A stretch of 64,000 bases of DNA from Pantoea alhagi (GTDB taxonomy: Bacteria > Pseudomonadota > Gammaproteobacteria > Enterobacterales > Enterobacteriaceae). A program made the position numbers and the translations under genes. The stretch lies in contig NZ_CP019706.1 of NCBI RefSeq assembly GCF_002101395.1, positions 1,178,001 to 1,242,000 on the forward strand, read 5' to 3'. Each line of letters opens with the position of its first letter. Positions within the stretch are counted from its first letter, which is position 1. The notes below the pieces were generated by a model. It was not told the DNA's origin. It did not search any database and worked only from the letters and a program-made list of their open reading frames with translations. This document shows, one piece after another, positions 15,807-23,621 of this stretch.

Positions 15807-17915
15807 TTATTTGCTACGAGATTCAATAACGGCCTGAGCGACGTTGTTCGGCGCTTCCGCGTACTTCAGGAACTCCATGGAGTAAGAAGCACGGCCCTGG
15901 GTCTGAGAACGCAGGTCAGTAGCATAACCAAACATTTCAGACAGCGGTACCTGAGCGCGAACGGTCTTACCGGTAGCGGTGTCATCCATACCTTCGATGA
16001 TACCGCGACGACGGTTCAGGTCACCGATTACGTCACCCATGTTCTCTTCCGGCGTTTCAACTTCAACCTTCATGATAGGCTCAAGCAGAACCGGCTTCGC
16101 TTTCTTAAAGCCATCTTTAAACGCCAGAGAAGCAGCCAGTTTAAATGCCAGTTCAGAGGAGTCCACATCATGGTAAGAACCGAAGTGCAGACGAACGCCA
16201 AGGTCAACTACCGGATAACCAGCCAGCGGACCAGATTTCAGCTGTTCCTGGATACCTTTGTCAACCGCAGGGATGTATTCACCAGGAATCACACCGCCTT
16301 TGATGTCGTTGACAAATTCGTAGCCTTTGCCGCCCGGCTCCAGCGGGTACAGGTCGATCACAACGTGACCGTACTGACCACGACCACCAGACTGTTTCGC
16401 GTGTTTACCTTCGACATCCTTAATGGTGTCGCGGATAGTTTCACGGTAAGCAACCTGCGGTTTACCTACGTTCGCTTCAACGTTGAACTCACGCTTCATA
16501 CGGTCAACGATGATGTCGAGGTGCAGCTCACCCATACCAGCGATGATGGTCTGGTTAGATTCTTCATCAGTCCATACGCGGAATGACGGGTCTTCTTTCG
16601 CCAGACGGCCCAGAGCCAGACCCATTTTTTCCTGGTCAGCTTTGGTTTTCGGTTCAACCGCGATAGAGATAACCGGCTCCGGGAACTCCATACGTTCCAG
16701 GATGATCGGGTTGTTCGGATCACACAGGGTATCACCAGTGATCACATCTTTCAGACCGATCGCCGCTGCGATATCGCCCGCGCGAACTTCTTTGATCTCT
16801 TCACGTTTGTTGGCGTGCATCTGTACGATACGACCAAAACGCTCACGCTGTGATTTCACAGAGTTCAGTACGGTATCACCTGAGTTAACCACGCCTGAGT
16901 AAACGCGGAAGAAGGTCAGGTTACCAACGAACGGATCGTTCGCAATTTTGAACGCCAGAGCAGAGAACGGCTCTTTATCGTCAGAGTGACGCTCTGCCGG
17001 AGTATCTTTACCGTCGTCCAGAATACCTTTGATAGCCGGAACGTCGGTCGGTGCTGGCAGGAATTCAACTACTGCATCCAGCATCGCCTGAACACCTTTG
17101 TTCTTGAATGCAGAACCACAGGTAACCAGGATGATTTCGTTGTTCAGCACGCGCAGACGCAGTGCTTTTTTGATCTCTTCTTCAGTCAGCTCTTCGCCGC
17201 CGAGGTATTTCTCCATCAGCTCTTCAGAGGCTTCTGCTGCAGATTCGATCAGGTTCTGATGCCATTCTTCAGCCAGGTCAACCATGTCAGCCGGGATCTC
17301 TTCATAAGTGAAGGTCACGCCTGCATCTTCTTCGCTCCAGTTGATGGCTTTCATTTTAATCAGGTCAACAACACCGGTGAATTTCTCTTCTGCACCGATA
17401 GCCAGTTGCAGAGGAACCGGGTTTGCACCCAGACGGGTTTTGATCTGACCAACAACTTTCAGGAAGTTAGCGCCCATGCGGTCCATTTTGTTAACGAACG
17501 CGATGCGCGGAACTTTATATTTGTTAGCCTGACGCCATACGGTTTCAGACTGCGGCTGAACACCACCAACCGCACAGTAAACCATTACCGCGCCATCAAG
17601 AACACGCATGGAACGTTCAACTTCGATGGTGAAGTCAACGTGTCCCGGGGTGTCGATGATGTTGATGCGGTGCGGCTCAAACTGCTTGGCCATACCTGAC
17701 CAGAACGCGGTGGTTGCAGCAGAAGTAATGGTGATACCACGTTCCTGCTCCTGAGCCATCCAGTCCATGGTTGCAGCGCCATCATGTACTTCACCGATTT
17801 TGTGGTTAACGCCGGTGTAGAACAGGATACGCTCGGTGGTAGTGGTCTTACCGGCGTCGATGTGAGCACTGATACCGATGTTACGGTAACGTGAAATGGG
17901 TGTTGTACGAGCCAT
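15807..17915 (-). CDS. fusA: Elongation factor G
   Basis: Translocation GTPase of the ribosome, also used in ribosome recycling. The 702-residue product has the P-loop AHIDAGKTTT near residue 18, the DTPGHVDF switch II and NKMD motifs of domain I, then domains II to V. The length is close to the usual 704. It is encoded between rpsG and tufA in the str operon. Confidence 0.98.
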   Translation of the reverse strand: MARTTPISRYRNIGISAHIDAGKTTTTERILFYTGVNHKIGEVHDGAATMDWMAQEQERGITITSAATTAFWSGMAKQFEPHRINIIDTPGHVDFTIEVERSMRVLDGAVMVYCAVGGVQPQSETVWRQANKYKVPRIAFVNKMDRMGANFLKVVGQIKTRLGANPVPLQLAIGAEEKFTGVVDLIKMKAINWSEEDAGVTFTYEEIPADMVDLAEEWHQNLIESAAEASEELMEKYLGGEELTEEEIKKALRLRVLNNEIILVTCGSAFKNKGVQAMLDAVVEFLPAPTDVPAIKGILDDGKDTPAERHSDDKEPFSALAFKIANDPFVGNLTFFRVYSGVVNSGDTVLNSVKSQRERFGRIVQMHANKREEIKEVRAGDIAAAIGLKDVITGDTLCDPNNPIILERMEFPEPVISIAVEPKTKADQEKMGLALGRLAKEDPSFRVWTDEESNQTIIAGMGELHLDIIVDRMKREFNVEANVGKPQVAYRETIRDTIKDVEGKHAKQSGGRGQYGHVVIDLYPLEPGGKGYEFVNDIKGGVIPGEYIPAVDKGIQEQLKSGPLAGYPVVDLGVRLHFGSYHDVDSSELAFKLAASLAFKDGFKKAKPVLLEPIMKVEVETPEENMGDVIGDLNRRRGIIEGMDDTATGKTVRAQVPLSEMFGYATDLRSQTQGRASYSMEFLKYAEAPNNVAQAVIESRSK

Positions 17916-18008
17916 TTGATTCCTCTGATTCTCGGACGTTCAAAATAAGTCATCCCCAGCGGGTTGGCTAATTGAGCGCCCGCTGGGTTAACAATAACTA
18001 CGCGGTTA

Positions 18009-18479
18009 TTACCAGCGGTAGTGAGCGAACGCCTTGTTGGCTTCGGCCATACGGTGAACGTCTTCACGTTTCTTCACTGCAGTACCTTTGTTCTCAGCAG
18101 CATCAGAAAGTTCGTTCGCCAGGCGCAGAGCCATCGATTTATCACCGCGTTTACGAGCAGCTTCTACGATCCAACGCATTGCCAGAGCATTACGACGGAC
18201 CGGACGGACTTCAACTGGTACCTGATAAGTAGAACCACCAACGCGACGAGACTTAACTTCTACAGTCGGGCGTACGTTGTCCAGAGCTACTTCGAAAGCT
18301 TCCAGTTCGGTTTTACCTGAACGCTGAGCCAGGGTCTCCAGCGCGGTATATACGATTGCTTCAGCGGTAGATTTTTTACCGTCTACCATCAGGATATTTA
18401 CAAATTTGGCCAGCAGCTCAGATCCGAACTTAGGATCCGGCAGAATTTTACGTTGACCAATGACGCGACGACGTGGCAT
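18009..18479 (-). CDS. rpsG: 30S ribosomal protein S7
   Basis: S7 nucleates assembly of the 30S head and is the translational repressor of the str operon in E. coli, acting in the rpsL-rpsG gap. The product is 156 residues, MPRRRVIGQRKILPDPKFGS to KAFAHYRW, the common family length; E. coli K-12 has an extended variant. The gap to rpsL is 58 bases plus the upstream S7 target region. Confidence 0.98.
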   Translation of the reverse strand: MPRRRVIGQRKILPDPKFGSELLAKFVNILMVDGKKSTAEAIVYTALETLAQRSGKTELEAFEVALDNVRPTVEVKSRRVGGSTYQVPVEVRPVRRNALAMRWIVEAARKRGDKSMALRLANELSDAAENKGTAVKKREDVHRMAEANKAFAHYRW

Positions 18480-18575
18480 GGAAATACTCCGTTGTTAATT
18501 CAGGATTGTCCAAAACTCTACGAGTTTATTTTGACATTTAATTTAAAACGTTTGGCCTTACTTAACGGAGAACCA

Positions 18576-18950
18576 TTAAGCCTTTGGCTTCTTCACGCCA
18601 TACTTGGAGCGAGCCTGCTTACGGTCTTTAACACCAGAGCAGTCAAGCGCGCCACGAACGGTGTGGTAACGCACACCTGGCAGGTCTTTAACACGACCGC
18701 CACGAATCAGGATTACGGAGTGTTCCTGCAGGTTGTGGCCTTCACCACCAATGTAGGAAGTCACTTCGAAACCGTTGGTTAAACGAACACGGCATACTTT
18801 ACGCAGTGCGGAGTTCGGTTTTTTCGGGGTAGTGGTGTACACACGGGTACAAACACCACGTTTTTGCGGGCAAGCTTCCAGCGCCGGCACGTTGCTTTTA
18901 GCAACTTTGCGTACGCGCGGTTTGCGAACCAGCTGATTAACTGTTGCCAT
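18576..18950 (-). CDS. rpsL: 30S ribosomal protein S12
   Basis: S12 is the decoding-centre protein and the target of streptomycin-resistance mutations. The 124-residue product starts MATVNQLVRKPRVRKVAKSN; a longer in-frame reading of 13 extra residues has no support. The lysines in TTPKKPNSAL and in GGRVKDLPG are wild type, so no streptomycin resistance allele is seen. It is the first gene of the str operon. Confidence 0.98.
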   Translation of the reverse strand: MATVNQLVRKPRVRKVAKSNVPALEACPQKRGVCTRVYTTTPKKPNSALRKVCRVRLTNGFEVTSYIGGEGHNLQEHSVILIRGGRVKDLPGVRYHTVRGALDCSGVKDRKQARSKYGVKKPKA

Positions 18951-19000
18951 TAAATAGCTCCTGGGATTTAGCTTTTGCTTCGTAAACACGTAATAAATCG

Positions 19001-19018
19001 CCTCGTATTAATACGAGG
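19001..19018. other. Perfect 18-base palindrome at the str operon transcription start
   Basis: CCTCGTATT is directly followed by its reverse complement AATACGAGG. It lies just downstream of the str promoter, so the transcript should begin at or in it. E. coli has a similar but less perfect stem at this place, as I recall, so it is probably a conserved 5' leader element. Confidence 0.7.
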
Positions 19019-19025
19019 ACGCAGA

Positions 19026-19054
19026 ATTTTAGGGCTGAGCAGAAAAGGTGTCAA
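19026..19054 (-). promoter_or_regulatory. str operon promoter
   Basis: Consensus TTGACA (19049-19054), a 17-base spacer and TAAAAT (19026-19031) on the minus strand, reading into rpsL. It begins right behind the tusB stop. Confidence 0.93.
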
Positions 19055-19076
19055 GAAATAACCAGGCGTCTTATGT

Positions 19077-19364
19077 TCACCAGGGCATTTGTTGTTGCTG
19101 TTTTACCGTCAGCATGACGAAATCATTATAGTCGATAACGGTGATTTTGGATGAAATTTGCGCAGCCAATCCACGCGCGTCAACATCCTCTTTCAGCGCC
19201 CACAGCCGCGCTGGCGCTTGCAACAGCTGTGGTAGCAGACGATTATTTTGCAGACCGGCCAGCACACCATCCTGCATCAACAATAGATCGTCATCCGCCT
19301 GTAGCATGCGCAGTAATAAATTATAATCGCACTGCCAGGGAGAACTCATCAGCGTATGCAACAT
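19077..19364 (-). CDS. tusB: Sulfurtransferase complex subunit TusB
   Basis: TusB is part of the TusBCD hexamer, which passes sulfur from TusA to TusE for 2-thiolation of tRNA wobble uridine by MnmA. The 95-residue product starts MLHTLMSSPW. It lies nine bases after tusC and just before the str operon promoter. Confidence 0.93.
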   Translation of the reverse strand: MLHTLMSSPWQCDYNLLLRMLQADDDLLLMQDGVLAGLQNNRLLPQLLQAPARLWALKEDVDARGLAAQISSKITVIDYNDFVMLTVKQQQQMPW

Positions 19365-19373
19365 TAGCGCTCC

Positions 19374-19733
19374 TTAAAAGGTCAGGATATGGTCAGCCTG
19401 CGACAGACGCGCACGTAGCGCAGCGCTATCAAGGACCTCAGCAGGCAGCACGCGTGGGCTCTCCGGCGTTAGCCCGCGCTCCGCAAGCGAGTCCGCGCAA
19501 ATATAACATTCCTCAACGTCATACAGCGGCAGTACGCCAAACGTGGCGATATAATTACGCGCCAGCACTTTTTCCGGCTGTTGATGTTCGCTTAGCTGTA
19601 GCACGCCATCACCGATAAAAAAGAGTGAAACCTGTTCACACAGGGCCGCAGTAGCCAGCGCCGCGTCCAGCCCTTCTCTTCCGCTGCTGTTGCCGTGAGG
19701 CGCGCGGGTAAAAACAAAGGCAATCGATTTCAT
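19374..19733 (-). CDS. tusC: Sulfurtransferase complex subunit TusC
   Basis: DsrF-like subunit of the TusBCD sulfur relay complex. The 119-residue product starts MKSIAFVFTRAPHGNSSGRE, as in E. coli TusC. Its start overlaps the tusD stop by one base, which implies translational coupling. Confidence 0.95.
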   Translation of the reverse strand: MKSIAFVFTRAPHGNSSGREGLDAALATAALCEQVSLFFIGDGVLQLSEHQQPEKVLARNYIATFGVLPLYDVEECYICADSLAERGLTPESPRVLPAEVLDSAALRARLSQADHILTF

Positions 19734-20116
19734 CAGAACTGCACCACTCTGTCACTGGTGAGCATCGCTTCAGCTAATGCGCCAAGCCCTGCCAGCGTAA
19801 AACCAGGCTGAAGATTCGCCGCAGCTAATCCCAACCCAGTGGCCTCCTGCTCATCGGTTACGCCGCGCCTTAATGCTGCCGCCACGCAGATGTTCAGCGT
19901 CACGCCCTGCTGCTGCAACGCCTGCCAGGCGCGCACGATATCAAATTCATCGCCAGCGGGAGCGGTAAGCTGATTACCGTTGAGCACGCCTTCCCGATAA
20001 AAAAAGATGCTGTTCAGCTGATGGCCGGCTTTCAGCAGCGCACGTGCAAAAAGCAGCGCACTGCTCGCTTGCTGCGTGCCGTAAGCGGGCCCCGTTACCA
20101 AAAGCGTGTAATGCAT
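19733..20116 (-). CDS. tusD: Sulfurtransferase complex subunit TusD
   Basis: Catalytic DsrE-like subunit of TusBCD. The 127-residue product contains C77 in LNICVAAALRRG, which corresponds to the sulfur-carrying cysteine 78 of E. coli TusD, and an N-terminal VTGPAYGTQQASSAL motif. It overlaps the yheO stop by one base. Confidence 0.96.
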   Translation of the reverse strand: MHYTLLVTGPAYGTQQASSALLFARALLKAGHQLNSIFFYREGVLNGNQLTAPAGDEFDIVRAWQALQQQGVTLNICVAAALRRGVTDEQEATGLGLAAANLQPGFTLAGLGALAEAMLTSDRVVQF

Positions 20117-20838
20117 TAACGTTCCTGCCCCTGCATATCGCCACTTTTAAACTGGCGGATATAGAGGTAGACCGTATGTTTGGAAATATTCAGACGGTCG
20201 GCGACCTGGTTAATCGCATCTTTAATATCGAAAATGCCTTTTTCGTACAGATTAAGAACAATCTGACGATTCTTCATATTGTTTGCTACGTTGCGATCGG
20301 CGCTAACTTCTTCAATGGTGAACTCCAGCGTTTGCGTCACCAAATCCTCTACTGAGGAGGCGAAGTTAACCTGTGAAGCAACATCCGGCGTTTCCGGCGG
20401 CATAAAGGTCGACATAATCTGTGAGAATGGAACGTCCAGATTCATGTTGATGCACAGCAGGCCGATCACACGTTGCTGGCGATTACGGATAGCGATGGTT
20501 ACCGACTTCATCAACACCCCGCTTTTCGCGCGGGTGAAATAGGCCCGGGAGACATTACTGTCGGCCCCGGTCATATCATGCAGCATACGCAACGCCAGAT
20601 CGGTAATCGGCGAGCCGACTTTACGGCCAGTATGTTCACCATTGGCGATACGCACTGCGGAACATTTCAAATCTTCCAGCGAGTGCAGCACGATTTCACA
20701 ATGAGAGCCAATCAGCATCGCAAGGCCATCAACGACGGCTTCGTAAGATTTCAGGATATCGTAGTCCGTTTGATCGAACGGATGTTGCTCCAGTAAATCG
20801 ATATCGGTCAGATCGCCTGGATTGAATGGATTAGACAT
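20116..20838 (-). CDS. yheO: YheO-family transcriptional regulator
   Basis: Putative DNA-binding regulator, first gene of a yheO-tusDCB unit. It has an N-terminal YheO-like PAS domain (about residues 25-140, rich in HCEIVLHS and GSPITDLALRML) and a C-terminal helix-turn-helix (about 190-235, with DRLNISKHTVYLYIRQF). Starting at the ATG at 20838 gives 240 residues, the E. coli length, with AGGG about 11 bases upstream. An ATG at 20847 would add three residues but has AGGG only two bases away. The ligand and targets are unknown to me. Confidence 0.9.
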   Translation of the reverse strand: MSNPFNPGDLTDIDLLEQHPFDQTDYDILKSYEAVVDGLAMLIGSHCEIVLHSLEDLKCSAVRIANGEHTGRKVGSPITDLALRMLHDMTGADSNVSRAYFTRAKSGVLMKSVTIAIRNRQQRVIGLLCINMNLDVPFSQIMSTFMPPETPDVASQVNFASSVEDLVTQTLEFTIEEVSADRNVANNMKNRQIVLNLYEKGIFDIKDAINQVADRLNISKHTVYLYIRQFKSGDMQGQER

Positions 20839-20978
20839 GAAAGACATTACCCTAATTGGCTGGAGCCTGTCTCAGCGCGGCCAGGGCAGACTCATCATAC
20901 AAATTTGCGCAGCGCTAGTCTGGCAAATGTCTGCAGGTTATGCCAGATTTTTGTCCAGCCGGGGAGTACGAGTCATAC

Positions 20979-21008
20979 AAATAAAACCGCCGCGTTAACG
21001 CGGCGGTT
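20979..21008 (-). terminator. Intrinsic terminator of fkpA
   Basis: A perfect 24-base palindrome (20985-21008, AACCGCCGCGTT with its complement) is followed on the minus strand by TTATTTG. It lies six bases after the fkpA stop. Confidence 0.85.
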
Positions 21009-21014
21009 GCAGAA

Positions 21015-21830
21015 TTACTGTGCTTTCTCGTCGGCGACCGGGGCCTGCGCTTTCGCGTCAGCTTTCGGTGCCGGTTTGATATCCAGTAATTCAACATCAA
21101 ACACCAGCGTGGAGTTAGCCGGAATTCCCGGCACGCCGTTTTTACCGTAAGCGAGCTGCGGTGGAATAACCAGCTTGATTTTCCCGCCTTTCTTCACGTG
21201 CTTCAGGCCTTCGGTCCAGCCTGGGATCACGCCGTCAAGACGGAAAGAGAGCGGCTCGCCACGCGTGTAAGAGTTATCGAACTCCGTACCATCAATCAGC
21301 GTGCCTTTATAGTTAACCACAACGGTATCGCTATCTTTCGGCGCGTCGCCGCTACCCGCTTTTTCTACCAGATAGAGCAGGCCGCTGTCAGTTTTCTTCA
21401 CGCCCTTCTGTTTAGCGAATTTTGCGGTGTAGGCATCCCCTTTCTCCGCGTTTTCTTTCGCATCTTTTTCCATCTTCGCCTGAGCGGCACCCTTCACACG
21501 GCCTTCAAAAGACTGCAGGGTTTGTTCAATTTCCTGATCGGATAATTTGCTCTTACCGGCGAAGGCGTCCTGAACGCCAGCAATCAGCTGTGCTTTATCT
21601 AACTGAATGCCCAGTTTTTCCTGTTCTTTCAGCGAATTTTCCATATAGCGGCCCAGCGATGCGCCCAGTGCATAAGCGGACTGCTGGTCTTCGTTGTTGA
21701 AAGCCGCATTTTTAGGGGCCTGAGGCGCAGCTTGTTCAGCCGGTGCGGAGTCTGCTGCCAATGCCACAGATGCATTGAGCGTGGCGGCCATCGTGGCGGC
21801 TAACAGCGTAATTTTAAACAGTGATTTCAT
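21015..21830 (-). CDS. fkpA: Periplasmic FKBP-type peptidyl-prolyl isomerase / chaperone FkpA
   Basis: Periplasmic folding catalyst that isomerises prolyl bonds and has general chaperone activity. The 271-residue product has a signal peptide (MKSLFKITLL then an alanine-rich core ending SVALAAD), an N-terminal helical dimerisation domain (about 30-145) and a C-terminal FKBP domain (about 150-255). The tail is rich in K, A and P. It is divergent from slyX. I looked for a sigma-E promoter upstream and saw no convincing match. Confidence 0.97.
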   Translation of the reverse strand: MKSLFKITLLAATMAATLNASVALAADSAPAEQAAPQAPKNAAFNNEDQQSAYALGASLGRYMENSLKEQEKLGIQLDKAQLIAGVQDAFAGKSKLSDQEIEQTLQSFEGRVKGAAQAKMEKDAKENAEKGDAYTAKFAKQKGVKKTDSGLLYLVEKAGSGDAPKDSDTVVVNYKGTLIDGTEFDNSYTRGEPLSFRLDGVIPGWTEGLKHVKKGGKIKLVIPPQLAYGKNGVPGIPANSTLVFDVELLDIKPAPKADAKAQAPVADEKAQ

Positions 21831-22104
21831 CCATTATCTCCAAAACCGAAGCCTCTCACCTCGGCAATCGTTGCAGACCATCAGGCCTGTACTATAACTG
21901 TGCGGAACAACTTATCATGCCCGCCCGGCAAACTTAAGTGTACATCCGACCCTTTTTTGTGTCGGGAAGTTCCAACAGATATGACGATAAGGCTGTGCTT
22001 TTTCAACCATCGCGGGCAAAATCGGACAATCTAACGTCGGATATGCGGTTTTATCTTACACAAGGCAAGCCGACATGTCTGGCACGGGCAACAGGGGAAC
22101 AGCT

Positions 22105-22323
22105 ATGCAGCAATATACCTTTGAACAACAGTTGGAACGGCTGGAAAGCAAACTCGCCTTTCAGGAACAAACCATTGAAGATCTGAACCAAACGGTTGTA
22201 CAGCACGAAATGGAAATGGCGAAGATGCGTGAGCAAATACGGCTGCTGATAGATAAACTAAAAGCTGCGGCACCTTCAATGGTCGCACATCCATCGGAAG
22301 AAACGCCGCCACCGCACTATTAA
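22105..22323 (+). CDS. slyX: SlyX family protein
   Basis: Small protein of unknown molecular function, predicted to be a coiled coil through most of its length (72 residues, QQLERLESKLAFQEQTIEDL onwards). It ends in the family-typical EETPPPHY. The ATG at 22105 is chosen because it gives the E. coli length and has AGGGGA seven bases upstream; an earlier ATG would add ten residues. It is convergent with slyD. Confidence 0.93.
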   Translation: MQQYTFEQQLERLESKLAFQEQTIEDLNQTVVQHEMEMAKMREQIRLLIDKLKAAAPSMVAHPSEETPPPHY

Positions 22324-22562
22324 CTGTCCCGCAGTCACTAACGCTGCGGCACCTTATTGGGGGTCGCTGCGTAGCTCGCTTGCTGCCAGCTCTGTTAGTT
22401 AGTCATGGTGGGTTTTCTTTCAGAGAAGGCCAACGCGGGCATAAAATGGAAGGATCGATGCGGCCTGACGCATTTTATTGCGTTTAATGCCAGGGATAGA
22501 CTGAAGGGAAACCATACTATCAGGCTGTGCAAAATGCATCCGCTCTGGAAAGCATTAAGGCG
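22324..22562. other. slyX-slyD intergenic region with hairpins
   Basis: No gene is visible. A CCGCAG/CTGCGG hairpin (22329-22334 with 22344-22349) follows the slyX stop without a T run. An inverted repeat ATAAAATG (22441-22448) with CATTTTAT (22471-22478) encloses a smaller ATGCG/CGCAT pair and could be a repetitive extragenic palindrome, which I cannot confirm from one copy. Confidence 0.45.
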
Positions 22563-22599
22563 CAAATAATAAGGGCAGAGAGCGCACCGCTCCCTGCCC
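22563..22599 (-). terminator. Intrinsic terminator of slyD
   Basis: A 12-bp stem with one mismatch (22573-22584 with 22588-22599) is followed on the minus strand by TTATTATTTG. It lies about 22 bases after the slyD stop. Confidence 0.8.
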
Positions 22600-22621
22600 C
22601 ACTATCATGCTGTACGTACGA

Positions 22622-23185
22622 TTAGTGACAGCCGCAGCCGCCAGTACCGCAGCCGCCTTTACCATGTTCATGACCGTGGTCATGATCATGGTCATGGTCA
22701 TGGTCATGGTGGTGATCGTGTTCGCCGTGTACATGACCATGAGCCAGTTCTTCCGGCGTCGCTTCACGGATAGCAACCACTTCTACGTGGAAGTTCAGGT
22801 TCTGGCCCGCCAGCATATGGTTACCATCAACCACAACGTGTTCGTCTTCCACTTCGGTGATTTCTACCGGTACCGGACCCTGATCGGTTTCAGCCAGGAA
22901 GCGCATGCCAACCTGCAGTTCATCCACGCCCATAAACACATCTTTAGGCACACGCTGAACCAGGTTGTCATCATACTGGCCGTAAGCGTCATTGGCGGCA
23001 ATATGCACGTCAAAGTTGTCGCCGACTTCATGATCTTCCAGTGCCTTTTCCAGACCAGAAATCAGGGAACCATGACCGTGCAGATAGTCCAACGGTGCGC
23101 TCACCGGAGACTCGTCGACCAACACACCGTCTTCTGTACGTACCTGGTAAGCCAGGCTGACCACCAGGTCTTTTGCTACTTTCAT
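22622..23185 (-). CDS. slyD: FKBP-type peptidyl-prolyl isomerase and metallochaperone SlyD
   Basis: Cytoplasmic prolyl isomerase with chaperone activity that delivers nickel for hydrogenase maturation. The 187-residue product has an FKBP domain split by the insert-in-flap chaperone domain (about residues 76-120) and a C-terminal metal-binding tail rich in His, Asp and Cys, ending GGCGTGGCGCH. The ATG at 23185 gives MKVAKDLVVSLAYQV, the E. coli start. The tail differs in repeat number from E. coli; see the hexamer repeat at 22678-22707. Confidence 0.97.
   Translation of the reverse strand: MKVAKDLVVSLAYQVRTEDGVLVDESPVSAPLDYLHGHGSLISGLEKALEDHEVGDNFDVHIAANDAYGQYDDNLVQRVPKDVFMGVDELQVGMRFLAETDQGPVPVEITEVEDEHVVVDGNHMLAGQNLNFHVEVVAIREATPEELAHGHVHGEHDHHHDHDHDHDHDHGHEHGKGGCGTGGCGCH
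22678..22707. repeat. In-frame hexanucleotide repeat in the slyD metal-binding tail
   Basis: Five successive 6-base units (four GGTCAT and one GATCAT) encode an alternating Asp-His stretch in SlyD. Unit gain or loss would keep the frame and change the number of histidines in the nickel-binding tail. Confidence 0.85.
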
Positions 23186-23383
23186 GATATCTCCTAACCG
23201 TTGAGAGCTTTGATCCCGACTCATTGGTCTATTTTTGCGTGCAATAACACCAACCAGAAAGATCCAGATGCTGACCCTTTGCGTGCCATACAGGCAATAC
23301 GCTCAGGCAATGTTAACGATGCCGATTGTAACGGAATTCAGTGCCGCTGTAAGGGTAAGCTTAAAAAAAGCTGCGCTGTTCCG

Positions 23384-23578
23384 CTACTCTGGATGAAAAA
23401 TTCCGATGACTTGCTCCTGACTGCGGATCTGATCGCGTACCTGCTTATCCGCCTCGCGCATTTGATGACCGCATTTCACGCACTCCACCACATCGACATT
23501 ATTTTCACGCCACATTGCCAACGTATCTTTCTGTTGGCAGTGCGGGCAGGTTGCATCAGCAATAAAACGTTTACGCAT
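23384..23578 (-). CDS. yheV: YheV family putative zinc ribbon protein
   Basis: Small protein of unknown function with two Cys pairs (CPHC and CVKC) typical of a zinc ribbon, and a conserved VIGIFHP end. The start at 23578 gives 64 residues (MRKRFIADATCPHC) and has AGGAAAG just upstream. A codon five residues earlier lacks a ribosome binding site. It lies 43 bases after kefB, as in E. coli. Confidence 0.9.
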   Translation of the reverse strand: MRKRFIADATCPHCQQKDTLAMWRENNVDVVECVKCGHQMREADKQVRDQIRSQEQVIGIFHPE

Positions 23579-23621
23579 TTTTCTTTCCTGCATTTTGGGT
23601 CAACGCGCTCAGCGGCGCCAG

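Noticed and set aside
18576..18950. Streptomycin-resistance allele in rpsL
   Set aside because: Both lysine positions that are usually altered are wild type.
21831..22104. Sigma-E promoter for fkpA
   Set aside because: A GGAAC is present only on the plus strand and lacks a correctly spaced -10; nothing on the fkpA strand fits.
22441..22478. Repetitive extragenic palindrome (REP) between slyX and slyD
   Set aside because: Only one copy is present in the window and it does not match the E. coli REP consensus, so the repeat family cannot be shown.
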